Shown here: one piece after another, positions 44,531 through 54,114 of the stretch
Position numbering within the stretch: position 1 is the stretch's first letter
Layout: every line of letters starts with the position of its first letter
From: Pseudoalteromonas galatheae
Lineage (GTDB): Bacteria > Pseudomonadota > Gammaproteobacteria > Enterobacterales > Alteromonadaceae
Assembly: GCF_005886105.2 (NCBI RefSeq)
Contig: NZ_PNCO02000002.1
Span: 310,001 to 374,000 of the forward strand
Direction of reading: 5' to 3'
DNA: 64,000 nt
Position numbers and translations under genes: made by a program
Notes under the pieces: model-generated
The model's database searches: none
What the model saw: the letters and a program-made list of their open reading frames with translations, nothing else
Told to the model about the DNA's origin: nothing

Positions 44531-44698
44531 AGATCATATTTTTACTAAGTAAAATACTGATCTACTTCTTGTATCTTAGTCATTGAGATCAGAGTTTTAC
44601 TAACTTTTTAGAAGTAAATGACTTGAAGTTTAGATAAAGCGCGGTGACGCTAGTAGCGGAGCAGCAATTGGTTTGGTATAGATCATTATTTTACTAGC
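44531..44698. repeat. Second cluster of the 19-bp GTTAGTAAAAnnnTGATCT repeat (four copies)
   Basis: Minus-strand copies lie at 44531-44549, 44586-44604 (matches the consensus fully) and 44680-44698; one plus-strand copy at 44545-44563 overlaps the first head-to-head, forming a TTTTACT-A-AGTAAAA dyad. It fills the 278-bp gap between two convergent genes (44492-44769), so here it cannot be a promoter element for either. The tail to 44729 has no ORF. Confidence 0.82.
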
Positions 44699-44729
44699 TT
44701 AATACAAGCTACGTTGAAAAAGTAAGAAA

Positions 44730-44760
44730 GGAAAAGCCACACCCGAATATGGTCTGGCTT
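44730..44760 (-). terminator. Terminator of the methyltransferase gene
   Basis: Minus-strand stem AAGCCAGACC with GGTGTGGCTT (one mismatch), loop ATATTCG, then TTTTCC, 10 bp past the stop. Confidence 0.7.
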
Positions 44761-44769
44761 ATTAGAAAA

Positions 44770-45435
44770 CTACTGTTTTTCTACCACAAAGCCTGCAAAC
44801 CCAAGGGCCTTGAAGAAAGGTTTAGCAATGCCAAAACCTGCGGTGTCTAGCAGCTCTGCAAGACGCATTTTATCCACGGGATAAAACTCATGCTCTAAAT
44901 TCACCCTCATGCGCTGCTCGCCAACATCAGTCAGCCCGAGTTGTTTGCAAACGACTAATTGCGCTTCACGCTCAAAGCTTGTCGCAGGTTTTTCTAAGTC
45001 GGCAATAAAAAGATGACCATCCGACTTTAGCTGCTCACTCATTTGTTTAAACAAGCTTGCTTTATCGCCGTTATCTTTTACAAAGTGCATCACCAGCAAG
45101 CACAGTACGGCATCTGCTTGATAGGCCTGTGGTGAAATCGCACCATGATGGATCTGCACGCGCTCCTGTAAGCCTAACTTAGTAAAATGTTGATCTGCAA
45201 TTGCTAACATATCAGTAGATACATCTTGCGCTATAAATCGCCAACTTGGGTTTAGCTGAGCAAGTTCAACAATTTCTTTGCCTGTCCCCGCACCCACAAC
45301 CAAAATGGTTGCACTATTCGGGTAAAGCGCTAAAAGTTGTGCTCCAGTAAGCTGGTGAATTAACGCATAACCTGGCACAAGCTTTGTGATCCTAGAGTCG
45401 TAGTTTTGGGCTTCTTCGCCCGTGAAAGTCGGCAT
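44770..45435 (-). CDS. Class I SAM-dependent methyltransferase
   Basis: The product has 221 residues. The SAM-binding motif I is ATILVVGAGTGKEIVELAQL, motif II-like LNPSWRFIAQDVSTDMLAIA, and then QADAVLCLLVMHFVKDNGDK. The substrate is unknown. AAGGAAA precedes the ATG. It lies 10 bp downstream of sbcC on the same strand, so it may be cotranscribed with sbcDC. A terminator follows. Confidence 0.88.
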   Translation of the reverse strand: MPTFTGEEAQNYDSRITKLVPGYALIHQLTGAQLLALYPNSATILVVGAGTGKEIVELAQLNPSWRFIAQDVSTDMLAIADQHFTKLGLQERVQIHHGAISPQAYQADAVLCLLVMHFVKDNGDKASLFKQMSEQLKSDGHLFIADLEKPATSFEREAQLVVCKQLGLTDVGEQRMRVNLEHEFYPVDKMRLAELLDTAGFGIAKPFFKALGFAGFVVEKQ

Positions 45436-45445
45436 CCAAATTTCC

Positions 45446-48400
45446 TTATGTTTGTGGTACTAAATTTAAAGATGAGTAGCCTCCAGGCTGTTTATTCACA
45501 TGGATACGAGTGGCGATCCGCTCGCTCATCTGAGCAACATGCGAGATCACACCAACCTTGCGGCCCTGTGATTGTAACGCGTCCAGTGCATCAATCGCTA
45601 CACCTAGCGTCTCGGGGTCTAACGTACCAAACCCTTCATCAATGAATAATGAATGTATTTGCACTTTATTTGACGAAAGCGCAGCAAGTCCAAGTGCTAA
45701 AGATAAAGATACCAAGAAGGACTCCCCTCCTGATAAGGTGTTGACGCTACGTTGTTCGTCAGCCATATCTTTATCTATAACCGCAATTTCTAAAGACTGC
45801 TCAATATTGGTAAGCAAATAGCGTTTTGAAAGCGTATGCAATTGCTGGTTAGCATACTGCAATAAGATTTTTAACGTTTGCGTTTGCGCCCAATTACGCA
45901 ACTTTTTGCCTGTTGCGTCGCCTAATAGCTTATCTAGCAAATGCCACTGCTCGTAGTCTTGTTGTAACTGAGCGAGATTTGCCGCTTGTAAAGAGAATTG
46001 TTGTTTATTCTGAGCATCAATCTCTAATGCACTTTGCACTTGTAGCAACTGACTTTGAGTTTGTTCAAGTGCTTGCGTCGTCTCGGCATGACTTTGCTTA
46101 ACGTGCTCACTATCAACCCCATCAGGGTACTTACTTTCAAGTTGGCTGAGTTCTTCACGCTGATGACTAAGCTGCAGCTTAGTGTGTTGAAAGGCTTGCT
46201 GAACTTGCGCACACTTTTCTAGATTCGCTCGCGCTTCATCCAACGAAACCTCAAGTAACGCTAGTACTTTTATTTTGTCTAGCTGTCCTTGCTGATCGAG
46301 CAACCATTGTTCAAAGCGCGCATCAAGTTGCTGCAAGCGCGATGTTTGCTCGGTAATTTGCTTTTCTAGCTGCGTCAGACTGTGCTGGGTCTTTTCACGC
46401 TGTGCTTCGGTTTGGCTCAGCGCCAGCTGGGTTTGTGTGATCTGCTCTCGGCTTTGTTGCTCTTGCTGCTTAAGCTCTGCAATCCAATTATCCAAGCTGG
46501 TGTGCTGCTGTGGTAAGTATTCAGCACGTTCGCGATTGAGACGTTCAATATTCTGCTGATGTTGTAAAAGTGTATGTTCTAATTCTTCAAGCCGTTGCGT
46601 CTCATCTTGTTTTTGTTGACTGGCAAGATGTAATTGATGCTCAAGCTGAACTTTATTCGCTGTTAACGTATCTGTACGCTCGGTGGTTTCTAGCCAAGTT
46701 TGCACTCCTGTTTTAAGTTGGCTAATGGCAGCTTGAGGGGATGAATCAAATTCTTGCCACCACGACTCATCGGAAATTAACGCTTCAAGCCGATGGCGTA
46801 AAGCATCCACTGTTTGTGATAGCTGATCATATTCGGTTTGCAAAAAGGCAATATGATTACCTAAATCATGGTGCTGCTGCTGAAGTGCCTGTTGCTTATG
46901 TTTAGCCTGCTCGAGATGTTGTTGCGCCTGCTGAACCGACTGCCACTGGCGGTCGATATTATTGCGTAACTTTGATAGCTCATTTAGCTGCGACTGAATA
47001 CTCAAAAGTTGCGATTCAGCTTGTTCGGCATTGCCAACTTTATACTCATCATTCAACGCATCTAGTCGAGCGCGATTCTCGTTTATTTGCTTAGTGCAGT
47101 GAGCGATTTCCTGAGTGACTGACTGCCATAGCGCATTCTCACGCTCTTTTTCACCGACTTGTTGATTATAACGCTGCAACACTTGCTCACGAGCTTGCTC
47201 AGCAGCCTGATACTGAGACCGAAAATCCGATAGTAACTGTTCCCAGTGGGCATCTATGTGCTCCACACCATAAGGGTGTTCTTTTGAGCCACATACCATG
47301 CATTCTTGCCCAGCTCGCAGTTGAGCGCGTAAATCGCTGATCCGCTCACTTGCGCGTAACTGCACTTGCTCCAAATTATCACGAGTTAGGGCTAGTCGCT
47401 GCTTAGACAACTCGTCTTGCTGCTTGGTATCTCGGATCAATATCTCAAGCCTTTCCAAGCCAATATGATGTTGAGTTTGTTGCGACCGTAACTGATGCAG
47501 CAAGGCCTCCCCTTCTTCGATACTACGATAGGCTTGCACGCATAGAGACCAGTTCTGTAATGCCAAATTTAGGTCTTGTTGAGTCAAAGGTAGGAGTGCT
47601 TCTTTTAACGCTGAAAGCGCGCTGGCTTCGGTATCATAAATCTTTTGTAGTTGCTGTACCTCAGCCTCATGTTTGCTCAATTGTGTACCTAGCGCTTGCT
47701 GCTCGTTCGGTAATTTTTGCAACTGGACTTCATGATCATTGCGTTGTTGTTGATACTTTTGCAAATCATCAAATTGAGGCTGAACCACGCTCCATTGTCC
47801 GGCAATATTGCTAACTGAGTGCAAGTTCGCTTGCTTATACTCTAGCTGCTTTAATTCAGTAGCGATTTCGCCTTGTTGCATTTGATATTTCTGTATCGCA
47901 GTCTCATGTTGCGCAATGAGATTGGCATGCTTATCGAGATAGGGCTTAGTTTCTAGTGCTTGCGCTTTGTGTAGGCTTAGCTTTTCATCCAATATACGAA
48001 TGGTGTTAAAGCTTGGCTCTAACTTTACAAAATTGGCTTGCTGCGTAGTAAGCTGCTGTTCCAGTTGCTGTTGTTTTGCTTTGAGCGTTGTAATAGCGGA
48101 TTCAAAATCTTGTTGCAGCAGTGCTAGTCGTTCTTGAGATAGCTGCGCAATGTGTTTATCTGTCAACTCATGCTGCTCACGATTATCACGCATCTCATTG
48201 GCTTTTAAGACTTGCTGCGCATATTCCTGCTGTGGCTTTCCCTCTTCTATTTGCTGCTCAAGCATTTGCAGCTTGTGTTCCACCTCAGCTATTTTTTGCT
48301 TTCTTAGCTCGACATCCGCGAGCCATTGCAGCTGAGCTTGCAGTTTTGTGCTTGTCTCTTGTTGTCGATTTCTTGTATCAATCAGTTCCGACTTCTGTGC

Positions 48401-49105
48401 TTCAAGTTCGGCTTGCTGCTCTGGTGACAAGAGCACAATTTGACCTAGCCTATCTTGCTGAGTTTGCAGCTCGATTTTCTTTTGCTTGTGCGCTTCAAAA
48501 ACCGCTTTACCGATATTACTGAACTTTTCGGTACCTGTAAGACATTCTAATAACTGTGCCCGTTCATCTCCCCCCGCCTTCAAAAACGCAGAGAATTCAT
48601 GCTGAGCAAGCAGCACAGCTCGAGTAAACTGTTCAAAGTTAAGCCCGACTAGCTGTTCGATTTTTTGTTCTGTTTCTTTTTTCTTCTCACAGACTAGGGT
48701 CATATCAGGTAGGCTAAACAACTCAATAGTGGCGGTTTTTAAATTACCTTTAGGGCTTTTTCTAGCGCGCTCTACCGACCAAATAGCTTGATAACGTTTG
48801 CTGTCTTGAGCAATAAAAACCACGCTAGCGGATGCCGCAACACAGCCCCGACGCAATAGGTTTCGCGGGTCGTTTAACTTAATGTTATCGCCATTAAATG
48901 CAACTTTCTCTTTGTCGTCCGATTTTAACCGTGCGGTTTTGCCATAAAATGCAAGGCAAACCGCATCCAGTAAAGTGCTTTTTCCCGCCCCTGTGTCACC
49001 AGTAATGGCATAAAGACCAGTGTCTTTGAGTGGTGCCGCAGTAAAGTCGACTTCTGCGCTTTCTATAGAGGCAAGGTTGGTGATTAATATTTTTTCAAGT
49101 TTCAT
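45446..49105 (-). CDS. sbcC: Nuclease SbcCD, ATPase subunit SbcC
   Basis: The product has 1219 residues; a Rad50-like SMC ATPase that with SbcD opens hairpins and trims DNA ends. Walker A is GDTGAGKST (about 35-43). Very long coiled coils rich in Gln/Glu flank a zinc hook CMVCGS at about 600. The ABC signature LSGGESFLVSLSLALGLAAL is at about 1124, then the Walker B region SLFIDEGFGTLDPETLGVAI. GGAG in the end of sbcD precedes the ATG, and sbcD ends 4 bp upstream, so the pair is coupled. Confidence 0.96.
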   Translation of the reverse strand: MKLEKILITNLASIESAEVDFTAAPLKDTGLYAITGDTGAGKSTLLDAVCLAFYGKTARLKSDDKEKVAFNGDNIKLNDPRNLLRRGCVAASASVVFIAQDSKRYQAIWSVERARKSPKGNLKTATIELFSLPDMTLVCEKKKETEQKIEQLVGLNFEQFTRAVLLAQHEFSAFLKAGGDERAQLLECLTGTEKFSNIGKAVFEAHKQKKIELQTQQDRLGQIVLLSPEQQAELEAQKSELIDTRNRQQETSTKLQAQLQWLADVELRKQKIAEVEHKLQMLEQQIEEGKPQQEYAQQVLKANEMRDNREQHELTDKHIAQLSQERLALLQQDFESAITTLKAKQQQLEQQLTTQQANFVKLEPSFNTIRILDEKLSLHKAQALETKPYLDKHANLIAQHETAIQKYQMQQGEIATELKQLEYKQANLHSVSNIAGQWSVVQPQFDDLQKYQQQRNDHEVQLQKLPNEQQALGTQLSKHEAEVQQLQKIYDTEASALSALKEALLPLTQQDLNLALQNWSLCVQAYRSIEEGEALLHQLRSQQTQHHIGLERLEILIRDTKQQDELSKQRLALTRDNLEQVQLRASERISDLRAQLRAGQECMVCGSKEHPYGVEHIDAHWEQLLSDFRSQYQAAEQAREQVLQRYNQQVGEKERENALWQSVTQEIAHCTKQINENRARLDALNDEYKVGNAEQAESQLLSIQSQLNELSKLRNNIDRQWQSVQQAQQHLEQAKHKQQALQQQHHDLGNHIAFLQTEYDQLSQTVDALRHRLEALISDESWWQEFDSSPQAAISQLKTGVQTWLETTERTDTLTANKVQLEHQLHLASQQKQDETQRLEELEHTLLQHQQNIERLNRERAEYLPQQHTSLDNWIAELKQQEQQSREQITQTQLALSQTEAQREKTQHSLTQLEKQITEQTSRLQQLDARFEQWLLDQQGQLDKIKVLALLEVSLDEARANLEKCAQVQQAFQHTKLQLSHQREELSQLESKYPDGVDSEHVKQSHAETTQALEQTQSQLLQVQSALEIDAQNKQQFSLQAANLAQLQQDYEQWHLLDKLLGDATGKKLRNWAQTQTLKILLQYANQQLHTLSKRYLLTNIEQSLEIAVIDKDMADEQRSVNTLSGGESFLVSLSLALGLAALSSNKVQIHSLFIDEGFGTLDPETLGVAIDALDALQSQGRKVGVISHVAQMSERIATRIHVNKQPGGYSSLNLVPQT

Positions 49106-49109
49106 CGCC

Positions 49110-50309
49110 CTACTCCTCCATGCTCGCGATCACTTCTGCTAACTTTTCATGCAATGTCGCGGGTGCCTTTTCCTGTTCCGGTTCAATTTCGCGGTAGGCA
49201 ATATCCAACAAGGTATTGGGCGATAACGATTCAACTTTGCCCAAATCTTCAAACAACCACTCACTGGCAGCTGTGCCTTTAGACACCCGCTCAATACCAC
49301 AAAATTTAATATCCTTTCCTTTTAGCACTTCACCAATCTCGGCTCGAAAGCGGCTATTGGTTTCCGCTGCAGATAATTTTAAGCGAATATAGGGAGCGCT
49401 ATCGAACTTGCTAAAATCCTGCGCCGCGATAGCTTCGCATAATTCAGTCAAGCGCTTTGCACCATCTTCAGGGATATATAACACATCTTTAAAACGGGGA
49501 ACGTAAAGGGGGTTTACATCTACCAGACCTTGTTCATTAAATTCAGCGAGCAATACCTGATGCTTATAATTGCGTTCAGAAAACGACATTGGCAGAGGCG
49601 TACCGCAGTATCTGATAGCACTTTGCTTCGCGACGGTTTGCGCTTTATGTAAATGACCCAGCGCAACATAGTCAAACTGCTCGCCAAACACGCCCGCAGA
49701 TACAGCATCAAAACCGCCAATGTTGAGATTACGCTCAGAATCTTCTGAAATCGTTCCCCCCTTGGCGTGCAGATGCCCCATTAGCACAATAGGACCTTTC
49801 ACTTTTTCTATCGTGCCTAGCGCGTGCTGATAAGCTAATTGTACCCCGGTTTGATAGTCAAACTCGTCATCTAGTGGTTTTGGTAAATCAGCACTGCGCA
49901 AAAATGGCATTGCCACAACATGCATATGCTGTGCTGCGATGGGCAAATCGATAACAACCTGTTCAGGCGCTTGCTTGTTAAAGCGACCAATAACATGGGT
50001 GTTGAATAAGGTTAAGAGTGGTTTTGCGGTTTCAATGCGATTAGCGGAATCGTGGTTGCCAGCAATCAGAACAATGTGCAGCTGCGGGCACAGTTGAGAT
50101 GCTTTTTGGATAAAGGTATACAGCTGCTTTTCAGCGCTCGCAGGCGGCGTTGCAGTATGAAAAATATCACCGCTGATCAACAATACATCGATTTGCTGTT
50201 CAACAAGCACATCGCATAGCCAGTCTAAAAATAGCCGATGCTCTTCACTGCGATCATGTTCGTAAAACGATTGCCCTAAGTGCCAGTCTGACGTATGTAA
50301 AACCTTCAT
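49110..50309 (-). CDS. sbcD: Nuclease SbcCD, nuclease subunit SbcD
   Basis: The product has 399 residues; an Mre11-like phosphoesterase. Metal-binding motifs are LHTSDWHLGQ, LLISGDIFHTATPP, VLIAGNHDSANR and GHLHAKGG, then VALGHLHKAQ. AAGGA precedes the ATG. It is first in sbcDC. Codons VNPLYV near residues 264-269 contain an exact copy of the dispersed GTAAAGGGGGTTTAC word. Confidence 0.96.
   Translation of the reverse strand: MKVLHTSDWHLGQSFYEHDRSEEHRLFLDWLCDVLVEQQIDVLLISGDIFHTATPPASAEKQLYTFIQKASQLCPQLHIVLIAGNHDSANRIETAKPLLTLFNTHVIGRFNKQAPEQVVIDLPIAAQHMHVVAMPFLRSADLPKPLDDEFDYQTGVQLAYQHALGTIEKVKGPIVLMGHLHAKGGTISEDSERNLNIGGFDAVSAGVFGEQFDYVALGHLHKAQTVAKQSAIRYCGTPLPMSFSERNYKHQVLLAEFNEQGLVDVNPLYVPRFKDVLYIPEDGAKRLTELCEAIAAQDFSKFDSAPYIRLKLSAAETNSRFRAEIGEVLKGKDIKFCGIERVSKGTAASEWLFEDLGKVESLSPNTLLDIAYREIEPEQEKAPATLHEKLAEVIASMEE
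49503..49517. repeat. Dispersed word GTAAAGGGGGTTTAC, copy 5, inside sbcD
   Basis: An exact 15-bp copy inside coding DNA, in the same orientation as the others although sbcD is on the minus strand. The encoded residues (VNPLY) fit a variable part of SbcD, so the word is tolerated there. Confidence 0.8.
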
Positions 50310-50390
50310 TTAGCGTTCCTTTTCCAATAGAAACGCTAATATAGCATCGTCGAGCAATATTCGTCTTGTGAATATTGACGCTTTCACTGC

Positions 50391-50630
50391 TTAGTGAGTT
50401 AGCTGCCACCAAGCAAAAATGATCACAGGTAATGCTAGTAAAAAGAATTTAGCAGGTAACTTGAAAACACGACTATGTTTATCTTGCACACGTTTAATCG
50501 CCGATTTCTCGTTACAGGCAGCTACCTTATCAACATAAAAATAGCCATCATCTAAATAATCTTTACAGTTTTGTTCGTCTGCAGGAATTGCAACAAACTT
50601 CTCTTGTTTTTTTAGTATGTAGAAATCCAT
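50391..50630 (-). CDS. Small tail-anchored-looking protein of unknown function
   Basis: The product has 79 residues from the ATG at 50630 (a TTG at 50678 is in frame but lacks support). It has a polar domain with DEQNCKDYLDDGYFYVDKV and one C-terminal hydrophobic segment (FFLLALPVIIFAWWQLTH), so it may be anchored by its C-terminus. The family is unknown to me. Only a weak ribosome site is seen. Confidence 0.6.
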   Translation of the reverse strand: MDFYILKKQEKFVAIPADEQNCKDYLDDGYFYVDKVAACNEKSAIKRVQDKHSRVFKLPAKFFLLALPVIIFAWWQLTH

Positions 50631-51091
50631 ACTGCCCACCACATTTGATTCGCTAAACGGGTATTTAGTACAGAGCAAAACTAACGCCAGTTTTACCCAG
50701 AGATTGTAAAGTGCGCGATTTTAAAGATAAACTTGGGTCAATATCAACAACTAATTTTGTTTTCTTTATTTATTTATAAAATGTAGACAATAACCCTGCA
50801 AAATACCTTTTTGGCATACAAATTAATTTTTGGACCTTCTGATTTTCTTTAACAAAAACAGAGGATTAAAAAACACTCAAAATAGGATCGATTTCAGTCG
50901 TATCTCAATATTGTTACTTTATCTCAAAACTTTGATTTATGCGTTTTTATTTGTCAACTTATTGACTCGTAGCAGGTTTTATTTGTCCTCTTTTGTCACT
51001 ATGCAAATCACCTCTACTCACTCCAAGCAAAAAACTGAAATAAAAATGTTTATCGGTCAATACCTTGGCAAGATAAAAACGGGAAATAATA
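50631..51091. other. 461-bp AT-rich intergenic region
   Basis: This separates the small minus-strand gene from the divergent M1 peptidase gene and must carry both promoters. It is AT-rich throughout; an open frame at 50830-51189 overlaps the M1 start in another frame and has no recognisable protein character. No repeat or hairpin stands out. Confidence 0.6.
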
Positions 51092-53515
51092 ATGAAAAAA
51101 TCAACGCCAGTCGTGTCTTTATTGGTTGCTCTAGTGCTGTCGGGTGTCGCACACGCCAGCGCTATTTCACAAAGCAAAGGGCACTTTGAAGATAAGTTTC
51201 GCCAATTAGATGAGACTTTACCGACCCCAAATACCTATCGTAGCGCAGCCGGTGAGCCTGGAGAGCGTTATTGGCAACAAAAGGTGGATTATGATATTGA
51301 TGTAAACTTGGACGAGAAAGCCAAAAGATTAACCGCTACACAAACCATACATTATAAAAATAACTCTCCTCACACACTCAAATATTTGTGGCTACAGTTA
51401 GACCAAAATATCTTCAAAAATGATTCTATCGCCGAGCGCACAGCGACTTTTGGGAACGAATTACAGAGTAATCCGGTTACAAAACATGCAAAAATTTCAC
51501 TAAATCAACTCAGACGTCAGCAGTTTATGGATGACACAGAACTTGGTTTTATCATCAATAATGTTAAGGATGGTCGCGGCAAACCGCTTAAGATCACGAT
51601 TGTTGATACTATGATGCGTGTTGACCTAAACGAACCGCTTAAATCAGGTAAAGATCTACAATTTAGTATGGACTTCGCCTTTAATATTGTTGAAGAAGAT
51701 GCGGTTGGCGCACGTTCGGGTTATGAGCACTTTGAAAAAGACGGTAATGACATCTTTTTGCTCGCACAATGGTTCCCCCGTCTCACGGCATATACAGATT
51801 ATGAAGCTTGGACCAATAAGGCCTTTCTTGGCAGTGGTGAATTCACGCTCGAGTTTGGTGACTATGACGTTGAAATTACGGTGCCGGCTGACCATATCGT
51901 TTCTGCAACTGGTGAGTTAGATAACCCAAAGCAAGTTCTGAGCAAAACCCAGCGTGACAGGCTAGCGCAAGCAAAAACAGCAAAACGCCCGGTATTCATC
52001 GTTACTGAAGAAGAAGCGCTAGAAAACGAAAAAGCCGGTACAGATGACACCAAAACGTGGCGCTTTAAGGCCAAAAATGTGCGTGATTTTGCCTGGGCAT
52101 CATCCCGTAAATTTATGTGGGATGCTAAAGGTTATCAGCAAGGTGGTGACGAGCAGCCTCTGGTGATGGCCATGTCATTTTTCCCTAAAGAAGGTGGTGA
52201 CTTGTGGAAAAAGTACTCCACCGAAGCCGTTATTCATACTATGGAAGTTTATTCACGTTTTTCCTTTGATTATCCCTACCCAACCGCGCAGTCGGTAAAT
52301 GGTCCTGTCGGTGGGATGGAATATCCAATGATCACTTTCAATGGTCCTCGTACGAAATTACAAGACGATGGCTCTCGCACCTATTCACTAGCCGAGAAAC
52401 GTTTTTTAATCGGCGTTGTCATTCACGAAGTTGGACACATCTACTTCCCTATGATAGTCAACTCAGACGAAAGGCAGTGGACATGGATGGACGAGGGCCT
52501 CAATAGCTTCTTAGATGGTGTTGCCGGCCGCGAATGGGATCCCACCATACCTTGGGGCGTTGAGCCAAGGGATATTGCGGCTTACATGAAATCTGAAGAT
52601 CAGTCTCCAATCATGACGCAATCAGACAGTGTATTGCATCTTGGTCCAAATGCATACACTAAACCTGCTGCGGCTCTTAACATTCTGCGCGAGGTGATTT
52701 TAGGCCGTGAGTTATTCGATTTTGCATTTAAAGAGTATGCCCTACGCTGGAAATATAAACGTCCAACGCCTGCCGACTTCTTTAGGACAATGGAAGAGGC
52801 TTCTGGGGTCGATTTAGATTGGTTCTGGCGGGGTTGGTTTTACAGCACAGATCATGTCGATATTTCACTAGATAAAATCTATCAATTACGCCTAGACACC
52901 AAAAACCCAGACATCGACTTTGGTCGCCTACGTGAGTTTGAAAAGAACAAGCCAATGTCGCTATTTGTCAAGCGTAATCAGGAGGAAGGGCGTTCACTTT
53001 GGGTTGATAAAAATCAGGACATAACGGACTTTTACGATAACAATGACCAGTTTACTGTTACTAATGCAGAGCGAAATGAGTATCGTGAGTTTTTATCTGA
53101 ACTTAAACCTTGGGAAAAACGTGCCCTTGAGCGTGCTGTAAAAGAAGACAAAAACTATTACGTGCTTCAGTTTAGTAATGTCGGTGGGCTTGTAATGCCA
53201 ATCTTGCTTGAGCTTACTTATCAAGATGGGAGCAAAGAAGAGCGGATTATCCCCGCCGAGATTTGGCGTCGCAATGCCCGCAATGTCAGCAAGCTAATTG
53301 TTACCGATAAAGATAGGCCGCTTGCGTCCGTGACCGTTGATCCGCGATGGGAAACAGCTGACGTTGATATTGAGAATAACCATTACCCAAGACGCATTAT
53401 AGAATCACGCTTGGAGCTTTATAAAAAGAAAGCGCGTGAAGGCAAAGTACATCGCGATATCATGCAAGACGTGAAAGCCGAACTAAAACCATTTGAAGAG
53501 AAAAAGGATAACTAA
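51092..53515 (+). CDS. Secreted M1-family metallopeptidase
   Basis: The product has 807 residues with a signal peptide (MKKSTPVVSLLVALVLSGVA, ending AHA). The gluzincin motif HEVGH is at 445-449 and the third zinc ligand Glu468 is in WMDEGLNSFLDG, exactly 18 residues between. The exopeptidase motif appears as GGMEYPM (variant of GAMEN), as in this subgroup of M1-like proteins. It probably trims peptides in the periplasm or outside the cell. Its stop overlaps the next start (TAATG). Confidence 0.93.
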   Translation: MKKSTPVVSLLVALVLSGVAHASAISQSKGHFEDKFRQLDETLPTPNTYRSAAGEPGERYWQQKVDYDIDVNLDEKAKRLTATQTIHYKNNSPHTLKYLWLQLDQNIFKNDSIAERTATFGNELQSNPVTKHAKISLNQLRRQQFMDDTELGFIINNVKDGRGKPLKITIVDTMMRVDLNEPLKSGKDLQFSMDFAFNIVEEDAVGARSGYEHFEKDGNDIFLLAQWFPRLTAYTDYEAWTNKAFLGSGEFTLEFGDYDVEITVPADHIVSATGELDNPKQVLSKTQRDRLAQAKTAKRPVFIVTEEEALENEKAGTDDTKTWRFKAKNVRDFAWASSRKFMWDAKGYQQGGDEQPLVMAMSFFPKEGGDLWKKYSTEAVIHTMEVYSRFSFDYPYPTAQSVNGPVGGMEYPMITFNGPRTKLQDDGSRTYSLAEKRFLIGVVIHEVGHIYFPMIVNSDERQWTWMDEGLNSFLDGVAGREWDPTIPWGVEPRDIAAYMKSEDQSPIMTQSDSVLHLGPNAYTKPAAALNILREVILGRELFDFAFKEYALRWKYKRPTPADFFRTMEEASGVDLDWFWRGWFYSTDHVDISLDKIYQLRLDTKNPDIDFGRLREFEKNKPMSLFVKRNQEEGRSLWVDKNQDITDFYDNNDQFTVTNAERNEYREFLSELKPWEKRALERAVKEDKNYYVLQFSNVGGLVMPILLELTYQDGSKEERIIPAEIWRRNARNVSKLIVTDKDRPLASVTVDPRWETADVDIENNHYPRRIIESRLELYKKKAREGKVHRDIMQDVKAELKPFEEKKDN

Positions 53516-54003
53516 TGAAAACCTGGCTCTTTGCCTGTCTACTTGTGCTGGTTTCGCCATTTGGTCAGGCGCACCAATTAAAGGCAGCGATCACTACTGT
53601 GTTATTTAATGAACGCAGCGGCAGTATCGAAATTATGCACAGGTTCTATCTCCATGATACTGAGCACGCCGTAGAAAGCCTATTGAGTCACAATGCCGAC
53701 ATCTTTAACAATCCTGCTGATAGAGCAAGCTTTGCAAATTATGTCAGTAAGCGCGTTGAATTAAAAACAGGCGCAGGTAGAGTGCTACCGTTAAACTTGG
53801 TAGGTGCGGAAATCGATGGTCAATTCTTTTGGGTGTATCAAGAAACCCCGTTGTTTTCACCAATAACTGAGCTTAAAATGCGCCATAATGCGCTGAGAGA
53901 TGTGTGGTCAGAGCAGGTCAACTTGGTCAATTTTGAAGGCAAAGGAAAAGTGAGGTCACTGCACTTTGATGGTAATGACGATTGGCTAAGTGTCATGTTT
54001 TAG
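53515..54003 (+). CDS. DUF6702-family exported protein
   Basis: The product has 162 residues with a signal peptide (MKTWLFACLLVLVSPFGQA). The mature start HQLKAAITTVLFNERSGSIE and IMHRFYLHDTEHAVESL are typical of the family, which follows M1-type peptidase genes in marine bacteria. Function unknown. The ATG overlaps the peptidase stop, indicating translational coupling and probably a shared role. A strong terminator follows. Confidence 0.85.
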   Translation: MKTWLFACLLVLVSPFGQAHQLKAAITTVLFNERSGSIEIMHRFYLHDTEHAVESLLSHNADIFNNPADRASFANYVSKRVELKTGAGRVLPLNLVGAEIDGQFFWVYQETPLFSPITELKMRHNALRDVWSEQVNLVNFEGKGKVRSLHFDGNDDWLSVMF

Positions 54004-54023
54004 GTTATCTAACTCGCTAAAAT

Positions 54024-54046
54024 AAAAGGCACTTCGGTGCCTTTTT
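54024..54046 (+). terminator. Terminator of the M1/DUF6702 operon
   Basis: AAAGGCAC-TTCG-GTGCCTTT with a UUCG tetraloop, followed by TT. Confidence 0.95.
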
Positions 54047-54114
54047 TACTTTATCAACTGACGTTCTGCGCTAAAGTTAAAGCATATATTGTTAATGAGT
54101 GATGAGGGAAAGGA

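Noticed and set aside
50830..51189. 119-residue ORF overlapping the M1 peptidase start
   Set aside because: AT-rich upstream DNA read through into the signal peptide in another frame; no ribosome site.
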